NCBI RefSeq assembly: GCF_016862575.1 | Contig: NZ_BONF01000007.1 | Coordinates: 36,519 to 100,518 of the forward strand | Reading direction: 5' to 3' | Length of the DNA: 64,000 bases | Source: Catellatospora bangladeshensis | GTDB taxonomy: Bacteria > Actinomycetota > Actinomycetes > Mycobacteriales > Micromonosporaceae | Shown here: one piece after another, positions 18,211 through 27,612 of the stretch | How the letters are laid out: the number at the start of each line of letters is the position of its first letter | Numbering within the stretch: the first letter of the stretch is position 1 | Position numbers and translations under genes: made by a program | Notes under the pieces: model-generated | Told to the model about the DNA's origin: nothing | Database searches by the model: none | What the model saw: only the letters and a program-made list of their open reading frames with translations

Positions 18211-19155
18211 GTGATCTTCTCGCGAAAGCGTGCCGCCACCGGGCGTCACGCCAAGGCGGAGGAGCCGCGCTTCGAGGACGCCCGCGCCGCGCGGCGTGCC
18301 GCGCTGCTGGGTGAGGACTACCAGCCCGAGGAGCGGCCGCAGACGCCCGCTGCGGGCGCGAACGGGTCCGCCCGTCCCCTCGGCTCGATCTTCGGCGACG
18401 ACGGCCCGTACGACTTCGAGGAGGCGCCCGACGCGCCCCGCCTGGATCTGGGCAGCCTGCTGCTGCCCGCGGTCGAGGGCGTGGAGATCCGGGTGCAGGC
18501 CGGTGAGCAGGGCACGATCCAGCAGATCGCGCTCGTGCACGGCCACAACGCGCTCCAGCTCGGTGCCTTCGCCGCGCCGCGCTCCGAGGGCATCTGGGAC
18601 GAGGTGCGCGAGGAGATCCGCAAGTCGCTGTTCGCCGACGGCGTGGGCGCCCAGGAGGTTCCCGGGCGCTGGGGCACCGAGCTGCGGGCCCGGCTGCGCA
18701 CCCCCGAGGGCTTCAACGACCTGCGCTTCATCGGCGTCGACGGCCCGCGCTGGATGGTGCGCGCCGTGTTCCAGGGTCCCGCCGCGGTCGACCTGACCGA
18801 GGCCGGCCCGCTGGAGCAGATCCTGACCGGCCTGGCCGTACGCCGGGACGAGAGCGCCCGCCCGGTGCGGGAGGCGCTGCCGCTGCGCCTGCCGCCGGAC
18901 ATGGCGCAGCGCGCCGCGGCCGAGCGGGCCGCGGTCGAGGCGGCGTCCCAAGAGCCCGCCGAGCAGCCGCCCGCGTCGCAGCCCCACGGCGGCGAGCAGT
19001 ACGGCCACAACCAGCTGGTGCCCGGCCGGGTGCCGCCGACGCCCGCGCCGACGCCGTTCGGCACGATGGCGCCCACCGGCACCGGCGGCTCCGGCGCGCC
19101 CGCCCCGGGCGACGCGCCGCGCCGTAAGCCCTCCCCGCGCCCGCGCCGGGACTGA
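18211..19155 (+). CDS. DUF3710 family protein
   Basis: A 314-residue cytoplasmic protein. The central 200 residues (LLLPAVEGVEIRVQ ... LRFIGVDGPRWMVRAVFQG) are the DUF3710 domain; the flanks are charged and low-complexity, the C-terminal tail rich in Pro/Gly and basic residues. Its function is unknown; the family keeps company with dut in actinomycetes. GTG start with GAGGAGG 6 nt upstream. Two hairpins, one an extreme palindrome, follow the stop. Confidence 0.8.
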   Translation: MIFSRKRAATGRHAKAEEPRFEDARAARRAALLGEDYQPEERPQTPAAGANGSARPLGSIFGDDGPYDFEEAPDAPRLDLGSLLLPAVEGVEIRVQAGEQGTIQQIALVHGHNALQLGAFAAPRSEGIWDEVREEIRKSLFADGVGAQEVPGRWGTELRARLRTPEGFNDLRFIGVDGPRWMVRAVFQGPAAVDLTEAGPLEQILTGLAVRRDESARPVREALPLRLPPDMAQRAAAERAAVEAASQEPAEQPPASQPHGGEQYGHNQLVPGRVPPTPAPTPFGTMAPTGTGGSGAPAPGDAPRRKPSPRPRRD

Positions 19156-19161
19156 CCTGCC

Positions 19162-19177
19162 CGGGAGCGTGCTCCCG
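19162..19177 (+). terminator. Short hairpin after the DUF3710 gene
   Basis: CGGGAGC GT GCTCCCG, a 7-bp stem starting 6 nt after the stop and directly preceding the 57-bp palindrome. Confidence 0.5.
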
Positions 19178-19181
19178 ACCG

Positions 19182-19238
19182 GCCTTTGCTCTGCACACAA
19201 ATACGCAACCGTTGCGTATTTGTGTGCAGAGCAAAGGC
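19182..19238. repeat. 57-bp perfect palindrome (28-1-28)
   Basis: Arms 19182-19209 and 19211-19238 are exact reverse complements around a single C. It is about half AT, unlike its surroundings, and begins GCCTTTGCTCTGCACAC. It may act as a bidirectional terminator; its perfection and composition suggest a repeat element of its own family. Confidence 0.85.
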
Positions 19239-19390
19239 GGGACCGGGGTGCGGCCCGCGGGGGCGGACCGCCGGGCGGCGTACCACGTTCCTGCCCCGGG
19301 GGTGTCCCGCGGCCGGGCGCCCCGAAGTAGGCTGGCAGTTACGCGCCGACCGGGGACCTCGCCCCGGCGGGGAAGGATGAGAGCCAGGTC

Positions 19391-19780
19391 ATGTCGACCG
19401 ACCAAGCGCGACCACGGGCCAAGGGGCTGCGTGGGATGCTCCACCGCCTCACCGCCAGCGATCAGGAGCTGGAGTCGGAGGAGCTGCGCCGTGACACCGA
19501 GCTCGCCGGATGCGTCTGCGCCGACACGGTGCACCGTGGGGAACTCGTCAACGTCAGCGGCCGGCTCCGCACGGTGGTCTACACCCCGCGCACGAACCTG
19601 CCCACGCTGGAAGCCGACCTCTACGACGGCACGGATCTGATCACGCTGGTCTTCCTGGGGCGGCGGCACATCAACGGCATCGAGCCCGGACGGGGTCTGT
19701 CCGTCCGCGGCCGCGTCGCCGTGCGCGACGGCCGCAAGGTCATCTACAACCCGTACTACGAGCTGGAAGCGGCCGCGTGA
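19391..19780 (+). CDS. OB-fold nucleic-acid-binding protein
   Basis: A 129-residue protein with one OB-fold: ELVNVSGRLRTVVYTPR ... PTLEADLYDGTDLITLVFLGRRHINGIEPGRGLSVRGRVAV. It resembles the tRNA-anticodon/RecG-wedge type OB domains found as small proteins in actinomycetes. It is likely to bind single-stranded nucleic acid; the partner is unknown. ATG with GGAAGG and GAGAG upstream. The DUF3159 gene follows after 64 nt. Confidence 0.75.
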   Translation: MSTDQARPRAKGLRGMLHRLTASDQELESEELRRDTELAGCVCADTVHRGELVNVSGRLRTVVYTPRTNLPTLEADLYDGTDLITLVFLGRRHINGIEPGRGLSVRGRVAVRDGRKVIYNPYYELEAAA

Positions 19781-19844
19781 CGAGCGGGCCGACGACAGGC
19801 GCAGCTTCGGCGTGCGCCGCTGACAAGCACGGCGAGGAGCAGGC

Positions 19845-20540
19845 ATGACCGAGCGCACCGAGCGCGGCGTCGACACCGCGGAGGAAGAGGAGCTTCCCCC
19901 CTTCGCCGAGCAGATGGCGCAGCAGCTGGGCGGCCTGCGCGGGATGACCGAGGCCGCGGTGCCGGTGGTCGTGTTCGTGCTCACCAACCTCCTGCTGGGG
20001 CTGCGGTTCCCGGCCGAGGAGTCCCGCATCGCGCTGCAGTGGGCGATCATCGCGTCCGCGACCGTGGCGGTGGGGGTCGCGATCATGCGGCTGGCCCAGC
20101 GCAAGCCCGTCCGGTTCGCGATCAACGGCCTGTTCGGCATCGCGCTGGGCGCCTGGATGGCCTGGGACTCCGGCAAGGAGGTCGACTTCTACCTGCCCGG
20201 CATCTGGATCATCATCGGCCAGATCGTGGTGCTGGTCGGGTCGATCCTCATCGGGCATCCGGCCGTGGGCTGGTTCTGGTCCGTGGTGGCCAACGGCGGG
20301 CGCAACGACTGGCGCGACAACGCCCGGCTGGTCCGGGTGTTCACGCAGCTCACGGCGCTGTGGGCGGCGGTGTTCGCGGTCAAGGTGGTGGTGCAGGGCA
20401 GCCTGTGGATGGCCGAGCAGGGCACCGCGCTGGGCATCGCCCGCATCGTGATGGGCACCCCGCTGTTCGCCCTGCTCCTGGTGATCACGTTCGGCGTGGT
20501 CCGCCGCGTCCGCCGCGACCAGGAGGCCAGCCCCGCCTGA
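19845..20540 (+). CDS. DUF3159 family membrane protein
   Basis: A 231-residue protein with about five or six predicted membrane helices (AAVPVVVFVLTNLLLG, AIIASATVAVGVAIMRL, GLFGIALGAWMAW, IWIIIGQIVVLVGSILI, ALWAAVFAVKVVVQG, PLFALLLVITFGVV) after an acidic N-terminus. It is recognised as DUF3159, of unknown function, part of the conserved run with the OB-fold and Trk genes. Start ATG 19845 with GAGGAG upstream. It converges with the trk pair 11 nt downstream. Confidence 0.8.
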   Translation: MTERTERGVDTAEEEELPPFAEQMAQQLGGLRGMTEAAVPVVVFVLTNLLLGLRFPAEESRIALQWAIIASATVAVGVAIMRLAQRKPVRFAINGLFGIALGAWMAWDSGKEVDFYLPGIWIIIGQIVVLVGSILIGHPAVGWFWSVVANGGRNDWRDNARLVRVFTQLTALWAAVFAVKVVVQGSLWMAEQGTALGIARIVMGTPLFALLLVITFGVVRRVRRDQEASPA

Positions 20541-20551
20541 TCCGGCGGAGG

Positions 20552-21244
20552 TCAGCGGCGGCGGGAGCGGGTCTTCTCGACGCTGTCGGCGCCCAGGATG
20601 ACCGAGCGGACCTGCTCTTCGACCTCGACGGTGCAGACGAAGACCAGCTCGTCGCCGGACTCGACCGGGTCGTCGGGGGTCGGCGTGAGCACCCGGCGGC
20701 CGCGCACGATGGCGACCAGCGCGCTGTCGGGCGGCAGCGGGATGTCGCGGATCGGCTGGCCGACGTGCGGCGCGTCCTCGGGCAGGGTGATCTCGACCAG
20801 GTTGGCCTCGCCCTGCCGGAACGTCATCAGCCGGACCAGGTCGCCGACGGTGACCGCCTCCTCGACCAGGGCGGCCATCAGGCGCGGCTTGGAGACGGAG
20901 ACGTCCACGCCCCACTGCTCGGTGAACAGCCACTCGTTCTCGGCGCGGTTGACCCGGGCGACCACCCGCGGCACCGCGAACTCGGTCTTGGCCAGCAGCG
21001 ACACCACCAGGTTGACCTTGTCGTCGCCGGTGGCGGCGACGACCACGTCGCACGCGGCGAGGTTGATCTCCTGGAGGCTGGACAGCTCGCAGGCGTCGGC
21101 GAGCACCCAGTCGGCGGCGGGCACCCGCTCCGGGCGCAGCATCCGCGGCTGCCGTTCGAGCAGCATGACCTGGTGGCCGTTCTCGATCAGCTCCTGGGCG
21201 ATGGAGCGCCCGACGTTGCCGGCCCCGGCGATGGCGACGCGCAT
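20552..21244 (-). CDS. TrkA-type potassium uptake regulatory protein (second of pair)
   Basis: A 230-residue cytoplasmic RCK protein. The N-terminal TrkA_N Rossmann domain has GAGNVGRSIAQEL and the nucleotide-pocket LLERQ acidic residue; a TrkA_C domain follows (about 140-215). Such proteins gate Trk/Ktr potassium channels in response to ATP/ADP or NAD(H). It begins 16 nt after the partner gene with AAGGAG before the ATG. The pair corresponds to the ceoB/ceoC arrangement in mycobacteria. No channel subunit gene is adjacent unless the APC-type transporter upstream is the partner. Confidence 0.85.
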   Translation of the reverse strand: MRVAIAGAGNVGRSIAQELIENGHQVMLLERQPRMLRPERVPAADWVLADACELSSLQEINLAACDVVVAATGDDKVNLVVSLLAKTEFAVPRVVARVNRAENEWLFTEQWGVDVSVSKPRLMAALVEEAVTVGDLVRLMTFRQGEANLVEITLPEDAPHVGQPIRDIPLPPDSALVAIVRGRRVLTPTPDDPVESGDELVFVCTVEVEEQVRSVILGADSVEKTRSRRR

Positions 21245-21260
21245 GAACAGGGTCTCCTTC

Positions 21261-21923
21261 TCAGACGGCGGCCGGCGGCGCGGCTGCGATCTTGGTGACG
21301 GCGTCGGCGATCTCGTCGGTGACCAGCATGAAGACCTGGTCGCCGTCCTGCAGCACGGTCGAGGCGGTGGTCAGCGTGCCGATGCCGAAGCGCATGACGA
21401 ACGCCGCCCGGGTGCCGGTGGCCTCCTCCAGGGCGTGCAGCGGGTGGCCGATCCAGGCCGGGTTGACCGGGGTCTCGATGATGGCGACGGTGCTGGTGGG
21501 GTCGCGGTACAGCTCGGTGTGGCCCTCGGGCACCAGGTGGCGCACGATGCGGTCGGCGGTCCAGCGCACGGTGGCCACGGTGGGGATGCCCAGGCGCTCG
21601 TACACCTCGGCGCGGCGCTGGTCGTAGATGCGGGCCACGACGCGCTGCACGCCGAACGTCTCCCGGGCCAGCCGGGCCGAGATGATGTTGGAGTTGTCGC
21701 CGCTGGACACGGCCGCGAAGGCGTCGGCGCGCTCGATGCCGGCCTGCATGAGGACCTCGCGGTCGAAGCCCACCCCGGTCACCGTGGTGCCCGCGAAGTC
21801 GGGGGAGAGCCGCCGGAACGCGTCGGCGTCCTGGTCGATGATCGAAACGGAGTGCCCGCGCGCCTCCAGGCTGTGTGCGAGCGTCGAGCCGACCCGGCCA
21901 CACCCCATGATCACAACGTGCAC
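21261..21923 (-). CDS. TrkA-type potassium uptake regulatory protein (first of pair)
   Basis: A 220-residue RCK protein, paralogous to its downstream neighbour. MGCGRVGSTLAHSLEARGH is the dinucleotide motif and IIDQD the ribose-binding acidic residue; the TrkA_C domain spans about 135-210. GTG 21923 is chosen from GGGAGG 6 nt upstream. It is divergent from the APC permease gene across 176 nt, which suggests joint control of the three genes. Confidence 0.85.
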   Translation of the reverse strand: MHVVIMGCGRVGSTLAHSLEARGHSVSIIDQDADAFRRLSPDFAGTTVTGVGFDREVLMQAGIERADAFAAVSSGDNSNIISARLARETFGVQRVVARIYDQRRAEVYERLGIPTVATVRWTADRIVRHLVPEGHTELYRDPTSTVAIIETPVNPAWIGHPLHALEEATGTRAAFVMRFGIGTLTTASTVLQDGDQVFMLVTDEIADAVTKIAAAPPAAV

Positions 21924-22086
21924 GTCACGCCTCCCGACAATGCCGTCGTACCGGCCATCTCAGCCTGCCATGCGCGCGGGCGGCGCGCGACATCAGCCTG
22001 CCACGTGGCACCGGACCGCGCGGCGGCGGCTCGGGCGCCGCGCCGCCACTCGTCCGACCGGGCAGGGGTGGGCCGACCGCTCGTCG

Positions 22087-22092
22087 TAGGCT
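22087..22092 (+). promoter_or_regulatory. -10 hexamer TAGGCT, leaderless promoter of the APC permease
   Basis: TAGGCT ends 7 nt before GTG 22100; no ribosome site. This also argues against the out-of-frame ATG at 22098. Confidence 0.55.
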
Positions 22093-22099
22093 CCCACAT

Positions 22100-24106
22100 G
22101 TGGCGAGTCCTACCTCCCTGCTGAAGCGGTTGCTGCTCGGCAGGCCGTTCCGTTCCGACCGGCTGCAGCACACCCTGCTGCCCAAGCGCATCGCCCTCCC
22201 GATCTTCGCCTCGGACGCGCTCTCCAGCGTCGCGTACGCGCCCGGCGAGATCCTGCTGACGCTGTCGATCGCGGGTGCGGCGGCGTACGCGTACTCGCCC
22301 TGGGTGGCGCTGGCGGTCGTCGTGGTCATGCTGACCGTGGTCGCCAGTTACCGGCAGAACGTGCACGCCTACCCCTCGGGCGGCGGCGACTACGAGGTCG
22401 CCACGGTCAACCTCGGCTCCAAGGCGGGCATCGGCGTGGCCAGCGCCCTGCTGGTCGACTACGTGCTCACGGTGGCGGTGTCCATCTCCTCCGGCGTGGA
22501 GAACCTGGGCGCGGCCGTCCCGTTCATCGGCGAGCACAAGGTGTTCTGGGCGGTGGGCCTGATCGCCCTGCTGGCCGCGCTGAACCTGCGCGGTCTGCGC
22601 GAGTCGGGCCTCATGTTCGCCGTCCCGACCTACCTGTTCATGTTCGCCATGCTCGGGCTGATCGGCTGGGGCATCGTGCGGATCTTCCTGCTCGGCGAGG
22701 ACCTGAAGGCGCCGAGCGCGGACCTGACCATCCTGCCCGAGCACGGGCTGCAGGTCGGCGCCACGTTCGCGTTCGGCTTCCTGCTGGTGCGCGCGTTCTC
22801 CTCCGGCTGCGCGGCGCTGACCGGCGTCGAGGCGATCTCCAACGGCGTGCCCGCGTTCAAGCCGCCGAAGTCGAAGAACGCCGCGACCACGCTGCTGCTG
22901 CTGGGCGTGCTGTCGATCATCATGATGGTCTCCATCGTGGCGCTGAGCCTGAAGACCGGGCTGCAATACGTCGAGGACCCGCAGGAGCAGATCGTCGGGG
23001 CGGGGCCGGGCTACGTGCAGCCCACCGTGACCGCGCAGCTGGCCGAGACCATCTTCGACCACTTCCCGCCCGGGTTCTACCTGGTCATCGCGGTGACGGC
23101 GCTGATCCTGGTGCTCGCGGCGAACACGGCGTTCAACGGCTTCCCGGTGCTCGGCTCGATCCTGGCGCAGGACCGCTACCTGCCGCGGCAGCTGCACACC
23201 CGCGGGGACCGGCTGGCCTTCTCCAACGGCATCATCATGCTGGCCGCGTTCGCCGCGGTGCTGGTCATCGCGTTCCAGGCGCAGACGACCCGGCTGATCC
23301 AGCTCTACATCGTGGGCGTGTTCGTGTCGTTCACGCTGTCCCAGATCGGCATGCTGCGGCACTGGAACCGGCTGCTGCGCACCGAGCGCGACCAGGCCGC
23401 GCGCCGCCGGATGAAGCGCGCTCGCGCGATCAACGGATTCGGCGCGGTGCTGACCGGATTCGTGCTGGTCCTGGTGCTGCTGACCAAGTTCACCCACGGT
23501 GCCTGGATCTCGATCGTGGCGATGGCGGTGATCTACGTGATCATGGTGGGCATCCGGCGCCACTACGACACGGTGGCCCGCGAGCTGGTGCCGTCGGAGG
23601 AGCGGCCGGTGCTGCCGGCCCGCAACCACGCGATCGTCCTGGTCAGCAAGCTGCACCTGCCCACCATGCGGGCGCTGGCGTACGCGAAGGCGACGCGGCC
23701 CGACACGCTCACCGCGCTCACCGTCAACGTCGACATCGCCGACACCCGGGCCATCCAGGCCGAATGGGAGCGGCGCGGCATCAGCGTCCCGCTGACCGTG
23801 GTCGACTCGCCGTACCGGGAGATCAGCCGCCCCATCATCGACTATGTGAAGTCGCTGCGCCGGGCCTCGCCGCGGGACGTGGTGACGGTCTACATCCCCG
23901 AGTACGTGGTCGGCCGCTGGTGGGAGCACCTGCTGCACAACCAGTCCGCGCTGCGGATCAAGGGCCGCCTGCTGTACGAGCCGGGCGTGATGGTGACCAG
24001 CGTGCCGTGGCAGCTCGCCTCGACCAGCGCCACCGACCTGGACCGGCTGGACCGGGAGCTGGTGCGCAGCCCCGCCCGCGGCCCGCGCGCGGGGGAGGAG
24101 ACGTAG
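22100..24106 (+). CDS. APC-superfamily amino acid/potassium permease
   Basis: A 668-residue transporter with 12 predicted membrane helices (about 30-480) and a 150-residue cytoplasmic C-terminal domain beginning near NHAIVLVSKLHLPTMRALAYAK. The N-terminal FASDALSSVAYAPGEILLTL, with its unwound SSVAY segment, is the APC substrate-site signature. The long soluble tail and the divergent pair of TrkA/RCK genes suggest a KimA-like potassium importer rather than an amino acid carrier; that is inference. The stop TAG abuts the GTG of the methyltransferase gene in the same frame, so translation is coupled. Confidence 0.8.
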   Translation: MASPTSLLKRLLLGRPFRSDRLQHTLLPKRIALPIFASDALSSVAYAPGEILLTLSIAGAAAYAYSPWVALAVVVVMLTVVASYRQNVHAYPSGGGDYEVATVNLGSKAGIGVASALLVDYVLTVAVSISSGVENLGAAVPFIGEHKVFWAVGLIALLAALNLRGLRESGLMFAVPTYLFMFAMLGLIGWGIVRIFLLGEDLKAPSADLTILPEHGLQVGATFAFGFLLVRAFSSGCAALTGVEAISNGVPAFKPPKSKNAATTLLLLGVLSIIMMVSIVALSLKTGLQYVEDPQEQIVGAGPGYVQPTVTAQLAETIFDHFPPGFYLVIAVTALILVLAANTAFNGFPVLGSILAQDRYLPRQLHTRGDRLAFSNGIIMLAAFAAVLVIAFQAQTTRLIQLYIVGVFVSFTLSQIGMLRHWNRLLRTERDQAARRRMKRARAINGFGAVLTGFVLVLVLLTKFTHGAWISIVAMAVIYVIMVGIRRHYDTVARELVPSEERPVLPARNHAIVLVSKLHLPTMRALAYAKATRPDTLTALTVNVDIADTRAIQAEWERRGISVPLTVVDSPYREISRPIIDYVKSLRRASPRDVVTVYIPEYVVGRWWEHLLHNQSALRIKGRLLYEPGVMVTSVPWQLASTSATDLDRLDRELVRSPARGPRAGEET

Positions 24107-25312
24107 GTGGCCGAGCTTTACGAGGGCGACAAGGTCGAGGTCACCGTCGGTGCGGTCGCGCACGGCGGGCACTGCGTGGCCCGGCACGAGGGCCGCGTGA
24201 TCTTCGTGCGGCACGCGCTGCCCGGCGAGCGGGTGGTGACCGAGATCACGGAGATTCACAAGGCGTATCTGCGCGGCGACTGCGTCGAGGTGCTGGACGC
24301 CTCCCCGGACCGGATCACCCCGCGCTGCCCGTACGCCCACGCCAACGGCTGCGGGGGCTGCGACCTGCAGCACGTCGCCCCCGCGGCGCAGCGGGGGTGG
24401 AAGACGGCGGTGGTGCGCGAGCAGCTGACCCGGCTGGGCGGCCTGGACGCGGCGGCGGTGGACGCGCTCGGGGTGACCGTCGAGGCGCTGCCGGGCGGCG
24501 ACGAGGGCTGGCGCACCCGGGTGCGCTACCGCGCGGACGCGCTCGGCCGCCCCGGCCTGCTCAAACACCGCTCGAACGAGGTGGTGGCGATCAGCCGGTG
24601 CGCCATCGCGCACCCGGAGATCCAGGCGCTGGACGTGCTGGAGCGCCGGTGGCCGGACCGCGACGTGATCGACGTGGTCAAGCCGTCCGCCGGCCCGGCT
24701 CAACTGGTGCAGGAACCGCCGCAGCAGATCGAGGAGCGGGCCGCCGGGCACGCGTTCGCCATCTCGGCGGGCGGGTTCTGGCAGGTGCACCCCGCCGCCG
24801 CGGACGCGCTCACCGGTGCGGTGCGCGAGCTGCTGGCGCCCCGGCCGGGCGAGCACGCCTGGGACCTGTACGGCGGCGCCGGGCTGTTCGCCGCCTCCCT
24901 GGCCGACGCGGTCGGGGTGACCGGCGCGGTGACCATGGTCGAGTCCGCGCGTGACGGCGTCGCCGCGGCCCGGGGCAACCTGGCCGGGCTGCCGGTGCGG
25001 GTGGTCGAGGCGACCGTCGAGAAGGCGCTGCACCGCGACCGGCGGCCGAAGGAGCGGCTGCCCCGGCCGGACGTGGTCGTGCTGGACCCGCCGCGCACCG
25101 GCGCGGGGGCGGCCGTGGTGCGCGCGATCGCGGCGGCCGGTCCGCGCGCGGTGGCGTACGTCGCCTGCGACCCGGCGGCGCTGGCCCGGGACGTGCGCAC
25201 GTTCCGCGACCAGGGCTGGGAGCTGCGGGCGCTGCGCGCCTTCGACCTGTTCCCGCAGACCCACCACGTCGAGTGCGTGGCCCTGCTGGCGCCCGCGGAC
25301 GGCGGCCGCTGA
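24107..25312 (+). CDS. TRAM-domain class I SAM-dependent RNA methyltransferase (TrmA/RlmD-like)
   Basis: A 401-residue RNA (uracil-5) methyltransferase. An N-terminal TRAM RNA-binding domain (1-60) precedes CPYAHANGCGGCDLQH, three cysteines of a [4Fe-4S] site. The SAM pocket is DLYGGAGLFAASLADA, followed by VVLDPPRTG and YVACDPAALARD. In the last motif the usual nucleophile context is SCNPATLARD, so Cys is kept but Asn is replaced by Asp. GGFWQVHPAAAD is the family's Q-V-N-like motif. The target, a tRNA or 23S rRNA uridine, cannot be told. GTG start directly after the upstream stop. Confidence 0.85.
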   Translation: MAELYEGDKVEVTVGAVAHGGHCVARHEGRVIFVRHALPGERVVTEITEIHKAYLRGDCVEVLDASPDRITPRCPYAHANGCGGCDLQHVAPAAQRGWKTAVVREQLTRLGGLDAAAVDALGVTVEALPGGDEGWRTRVRYRADALGRPGLLKHRSNEVVAISRCAIAHPEIQALDVLERRWPDRDVIDVVKPSAGPAQLVQEPPQQIEERAAGHAFAISAGGFWQVHPAAADALTGAVRELLAPRPGEHAWDLYGGAGLFAASLADAVGVTGAVTMVESARDGVAAARGNLAGLPVRVVEATVEKALHRDRRPKERLPRPDVVVLDPPRTGAGAAVVRAIAAAGPRAVAYVACDPAALARDVRTFRDQGWELRALRAFDLFPQTHHVECVALLAPADGGR

Positions 25313-25414
25313 CCAGCCGTCCGGGTCACCGCCCGGGACCCGTCGCGGGCGGTGCGGGAGTGAAGGTCCCGTGAAGGGGGTGGCGCGGCGGTGATCCGCG
25401 ATGCGGGCGGCCGA

Positions 25415-25420
25415 TAGACT
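25415..25420 (+). promoter_or_regulatory. -10 hexamer TAGACT upstream of the dxs leader ORF
   Basis: TAGACT ends 8 nt before the ATG at 25429, so the transcript should start at that small ORF, not at dxs. Confidence 0.6.
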
Positions 25421-25428
25421 TCCCCAGC

Positions 25429-25503
25429 ATGGGTAAGCGGAACGTGCGGCACACGCACCCCGGGAGTGCCGTTCGGGACGGCGAGAGCGAGGCGAAGGCA
25501 TGA
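25429..25503 (+). CDS. 24-codon leader ORF overlapping the dxs start
   Basis: ATG 25429 sits 8 nt after TAGACT, the leaderless spacing used by alaX. The frame encodes 24 residues beginning [12 protein letters not shown] and ends with TGA at 25501-25503, which overlaps the dxs ATG (25500-25502) as ATGA. The peptide is basic and hydrophilic. The arrangement predicts leaderless initiation on the small ORF and translational coupling to dxs. It may be a regulatory leader peptide or only a coupling device. It could instead be chance, but promoter spacing and stop/start overlap agree. Confidence 0.45.
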   Translation: MGKRNVRHTHPGSAVRDGESEAKA

Positions 25504-27437
25504 TCGAGGGCGGGAACCTGCTGAGCACCGTACGAGGGCCGCAGGACCTCAAGACCCTGAGCCCGGAGCAGCTGACCGCGCTGGCGGCGGAGATCCGGGA
25601 CTTCCTGGTCGCGAAGGTCGCCCGCACCGGCGGCCACCTCGGCCCGAACCTCGGTGTGGTGGAGCTCACGCTCGCCATGCACCGGGTCTTCGACTCCCCG
25701 GTCGACCGCTTCGTCTTCGACACCGGCCACCAGGCGTACGTGCACAAGATGGTCACCGGCCGCCTCGACGGCTTCGACGGCCTGCGCCAGCGCGGCGGCC
25801 TCACCGGCTACCCGAACCAGGCCGAGAGCGAGCACGACCTGGTCGAGAACTGCCACGCGTCGACCGCGCTCTCCTACGCCGACGGCATCGCCAAGGGCTA
25901 CGCGGTGCGCGGTGAGAAGCGGCACACCGTCGCGGTCGTCGGCGACGGCGCGCTGACCGGCGGCATGTGCTGGGAGGCGCTGAACAACATCGCCGCCACC
26001 GACAACCCGCTGGTGATCATCGTCAACGACAACGGGCGCTCGTACGCGCCCACCATCGGCGGCCTCGCCGACCACCTGGCCACGCTGCGCCTCAACCCGG
26101 GCTACGAGAAGGTTCTCGACCTGGTCAAGGACGCGCTGGAGAAGACTCCGCTGGTCGGCAAGCCGCTGTTCGACGCGCTGCACGCGGTCAAGAAGGGCAT
26201 CAAGGACGCGGTCGCCCCGCAGGCGCTGTTCGAGGACCTCGGCCTGAAGTACATCGGGCCGGTGGACGGACACGACCAGGAGGCGCTGGAGTCGGCGCTG
26301 CTGCGTGCCAAGCGCTTCGGCGGCCCGGTCATCGTGCACGCGGTCACCGCGAAGGGCTACGGCTACCAGCCGGCCCTCGACGACGAGGCCGACCGGCTGC
26401 ACGCGCCGAGCGCGTTCGACCCGGAGACCGGCCGGCTGCTGGCCGCGCCCAGCCTGAAGTGGACCAACGTGTTCGCCGACGAGCTGGTCGCGATCGCGGG
26501 CGAGCGGCCGGACGTGGTGGGCATCACCGCGGCCATGCCCGAGTCCACCGGCATCGACAAGCTCGCCGCGGCGTTCCCGGACCGGGCGTACGACGTCGGC
26601 ATCGCCGAGCAGCACGCCACCACCTCGGCGGCGGGCCTGGCGCTGGCCGGCCTGCACCCGGTGGTCGCGGTCTACGCCACCTTCCTCAACCGCGCCTTCG
26701 ACCAGGTGCTGCTCGACGTGGCGCTGCACAAGCTGCCGGTGACGTTCGTGCTGGACCGGGCCGGCATCACCGGCCCCGACGGGCCCAGCCACTACGGCAT
26801 CTGGGACATGTCCGTGTTCGGCGTGGTGCCGGGCCTGCGGGTGGCCGCCCCGCGCGACGCGGAGACGCTGCGCGAGGAGCTGCGCGAGGCGATCGGCATC
26901 ACCGACGGCCCGACCATCGTGCGCTTCCCGACCGGCTCGGTCCCGGCGGCGCTGCCCGCGCTGCGCCGGGTCGGCGGCCAGGACGGGCTGGGCGGCATGG
27001 ACGTGCTGGCCGAGGCCGAGCGCAAGGACGTGCTGCTGGTCTCGGTGGGCGCGTTCGCGCACCTGTCCGTCCAGGTGGCCGCGAAGCTGGCCGAGCGCGG
27101 CTTCGGGGTGACCGTGGTCGACCCGCGCTGGGTGCGCCCGGTCCCGGTCGACGTGGTGGCCCTGGCTCGCGAGCACAAGCTGGTGGTGACGCTGGAGGAC
27201 GGCGTGCGCGCCGGCGGCGTCGGCGACGCGGTCTCCAAGCTGCTGCGCGACAACGAGGTGGACGTGCCGCTGCGCGACCTCGGCGTGCCGTCGCAGTGGC
27301 TGGACCACGGCACCCGCGCCGAGATCCTGGCCGAGATCGGCCTCACCGCACCGGAGATCACCGAGCGGGTCACCAAGTGGGCCGCGGCGGTCACCGCCCC
27401 GGCCGAGGCTCCGCTGGTCAGCTCCGTCCGTAGCTGA
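25500..27437 (+). CDS. dxs: 1-deoxy-D-xylulose-5-phosphate synthase
   Basis: A 645-residue thiamine-diphosphate enzyme that condenses pyruvate and glyceraldehyde 3-phosphate, the first step of the MEP isoprenoid pathway. Domain I has [18 protein letters not shown] and the ThDP motif [16 protein letters not shown]; the transketolase-like domain II has [15 protein letters not shown]; the C-terminal domain spans about 500-640. The start overlaps a small leader ORF. A strong hairpin follows. No other MEP-pathway gene is in the window. Confidence 0.95.
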   Translation: MIEGGNLLSTVRGPQDLKTLSPEQLTALAAEIRDFLVAKVARTGGHLGPNLGVVELTLAMHRVFDSPVDRFVFDTGHQAYVHKMVTGRLDGFDGLRQRGGLTGYPNQAESEHDLVENCHASTALSYADGIAKGYAVRGEKRHTVAVVGDGALTGGMCWEALNNIAATDNPLVIIVNDNGRSYAPTIGGLADHLATLRLNPGYEKVLDLVKDALEKTPLVGKPLFDALHAVKKGIKDAVAPQALFEDLGLKYIGPVDGHDQEALESALLRAKRFGGPVIVHAVTAKGYGYQPALDDEADRLHAPSAFDPETGRLLAAPSLKWTNVFADELVAIAGERPDVVGITAAMPESTGIDKLAAAFPDRAYDVGIAEQHATTSAAGLALAGLHPVVAVYATFLNRAFDQVLLDVALHKLPVTFVLDRAGITGPDGPSHYGIWDMSVFGVVPGLRVAAPRDAETLREELREAIGITDGPTIVRFPTGSVPAALPALRRVGGQDGLGGMDVLAEAERKDVLLVSVGAFAHLSVQVAAKLAERGFGVTVVDPRWVRPVPVDVVALAREHKLVVTLEDGVRAGGVGDAVSKLLRDNEVDVPLRDLGVPSQWLDHGTRAEILAEIGLTAPEITERVTKWAAAVTAPAEAPLVSSVRS

Positions 27438-27447
27438 TCACTTCGCA

Positions 27448-27486
27448 CGATCAGGGCTCCCGCCACTCCGGCGGGAGCCCTGATCG
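27448..27486 (+). terminator. Rho-independent-like terminator of dxs
   Basis: A 17-bp perfect stem (27448-27464 with 27470-27486) and 5-nt loop, followed by TTTCC, 10 nt after the stop. Confidence 0.85.
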
Positions 27487-27612
27487 TTTCCGGGCCGGGC
27501 GCTGACAACCGGGCGGGTGTTCCGGCGCGTCCACCACGCGAAGCCACCGGCCGCGACGGTGCCGCCGCTGTACGGCCCCGCGCGCCGGTATGTCGCGTGA
27601 GGTGGTGCGGGC

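Noticed and set aside
21911..25804. A 1297-residue open frame on the minus strand opposite the APC, methyltransferase and dxs genes
   Set aside because: It has no ribosome site, mixes Arg/His-rich and low-complexity stretches and lies antisense to well-recognised genes. Long antisense frames are expected at this GC content.
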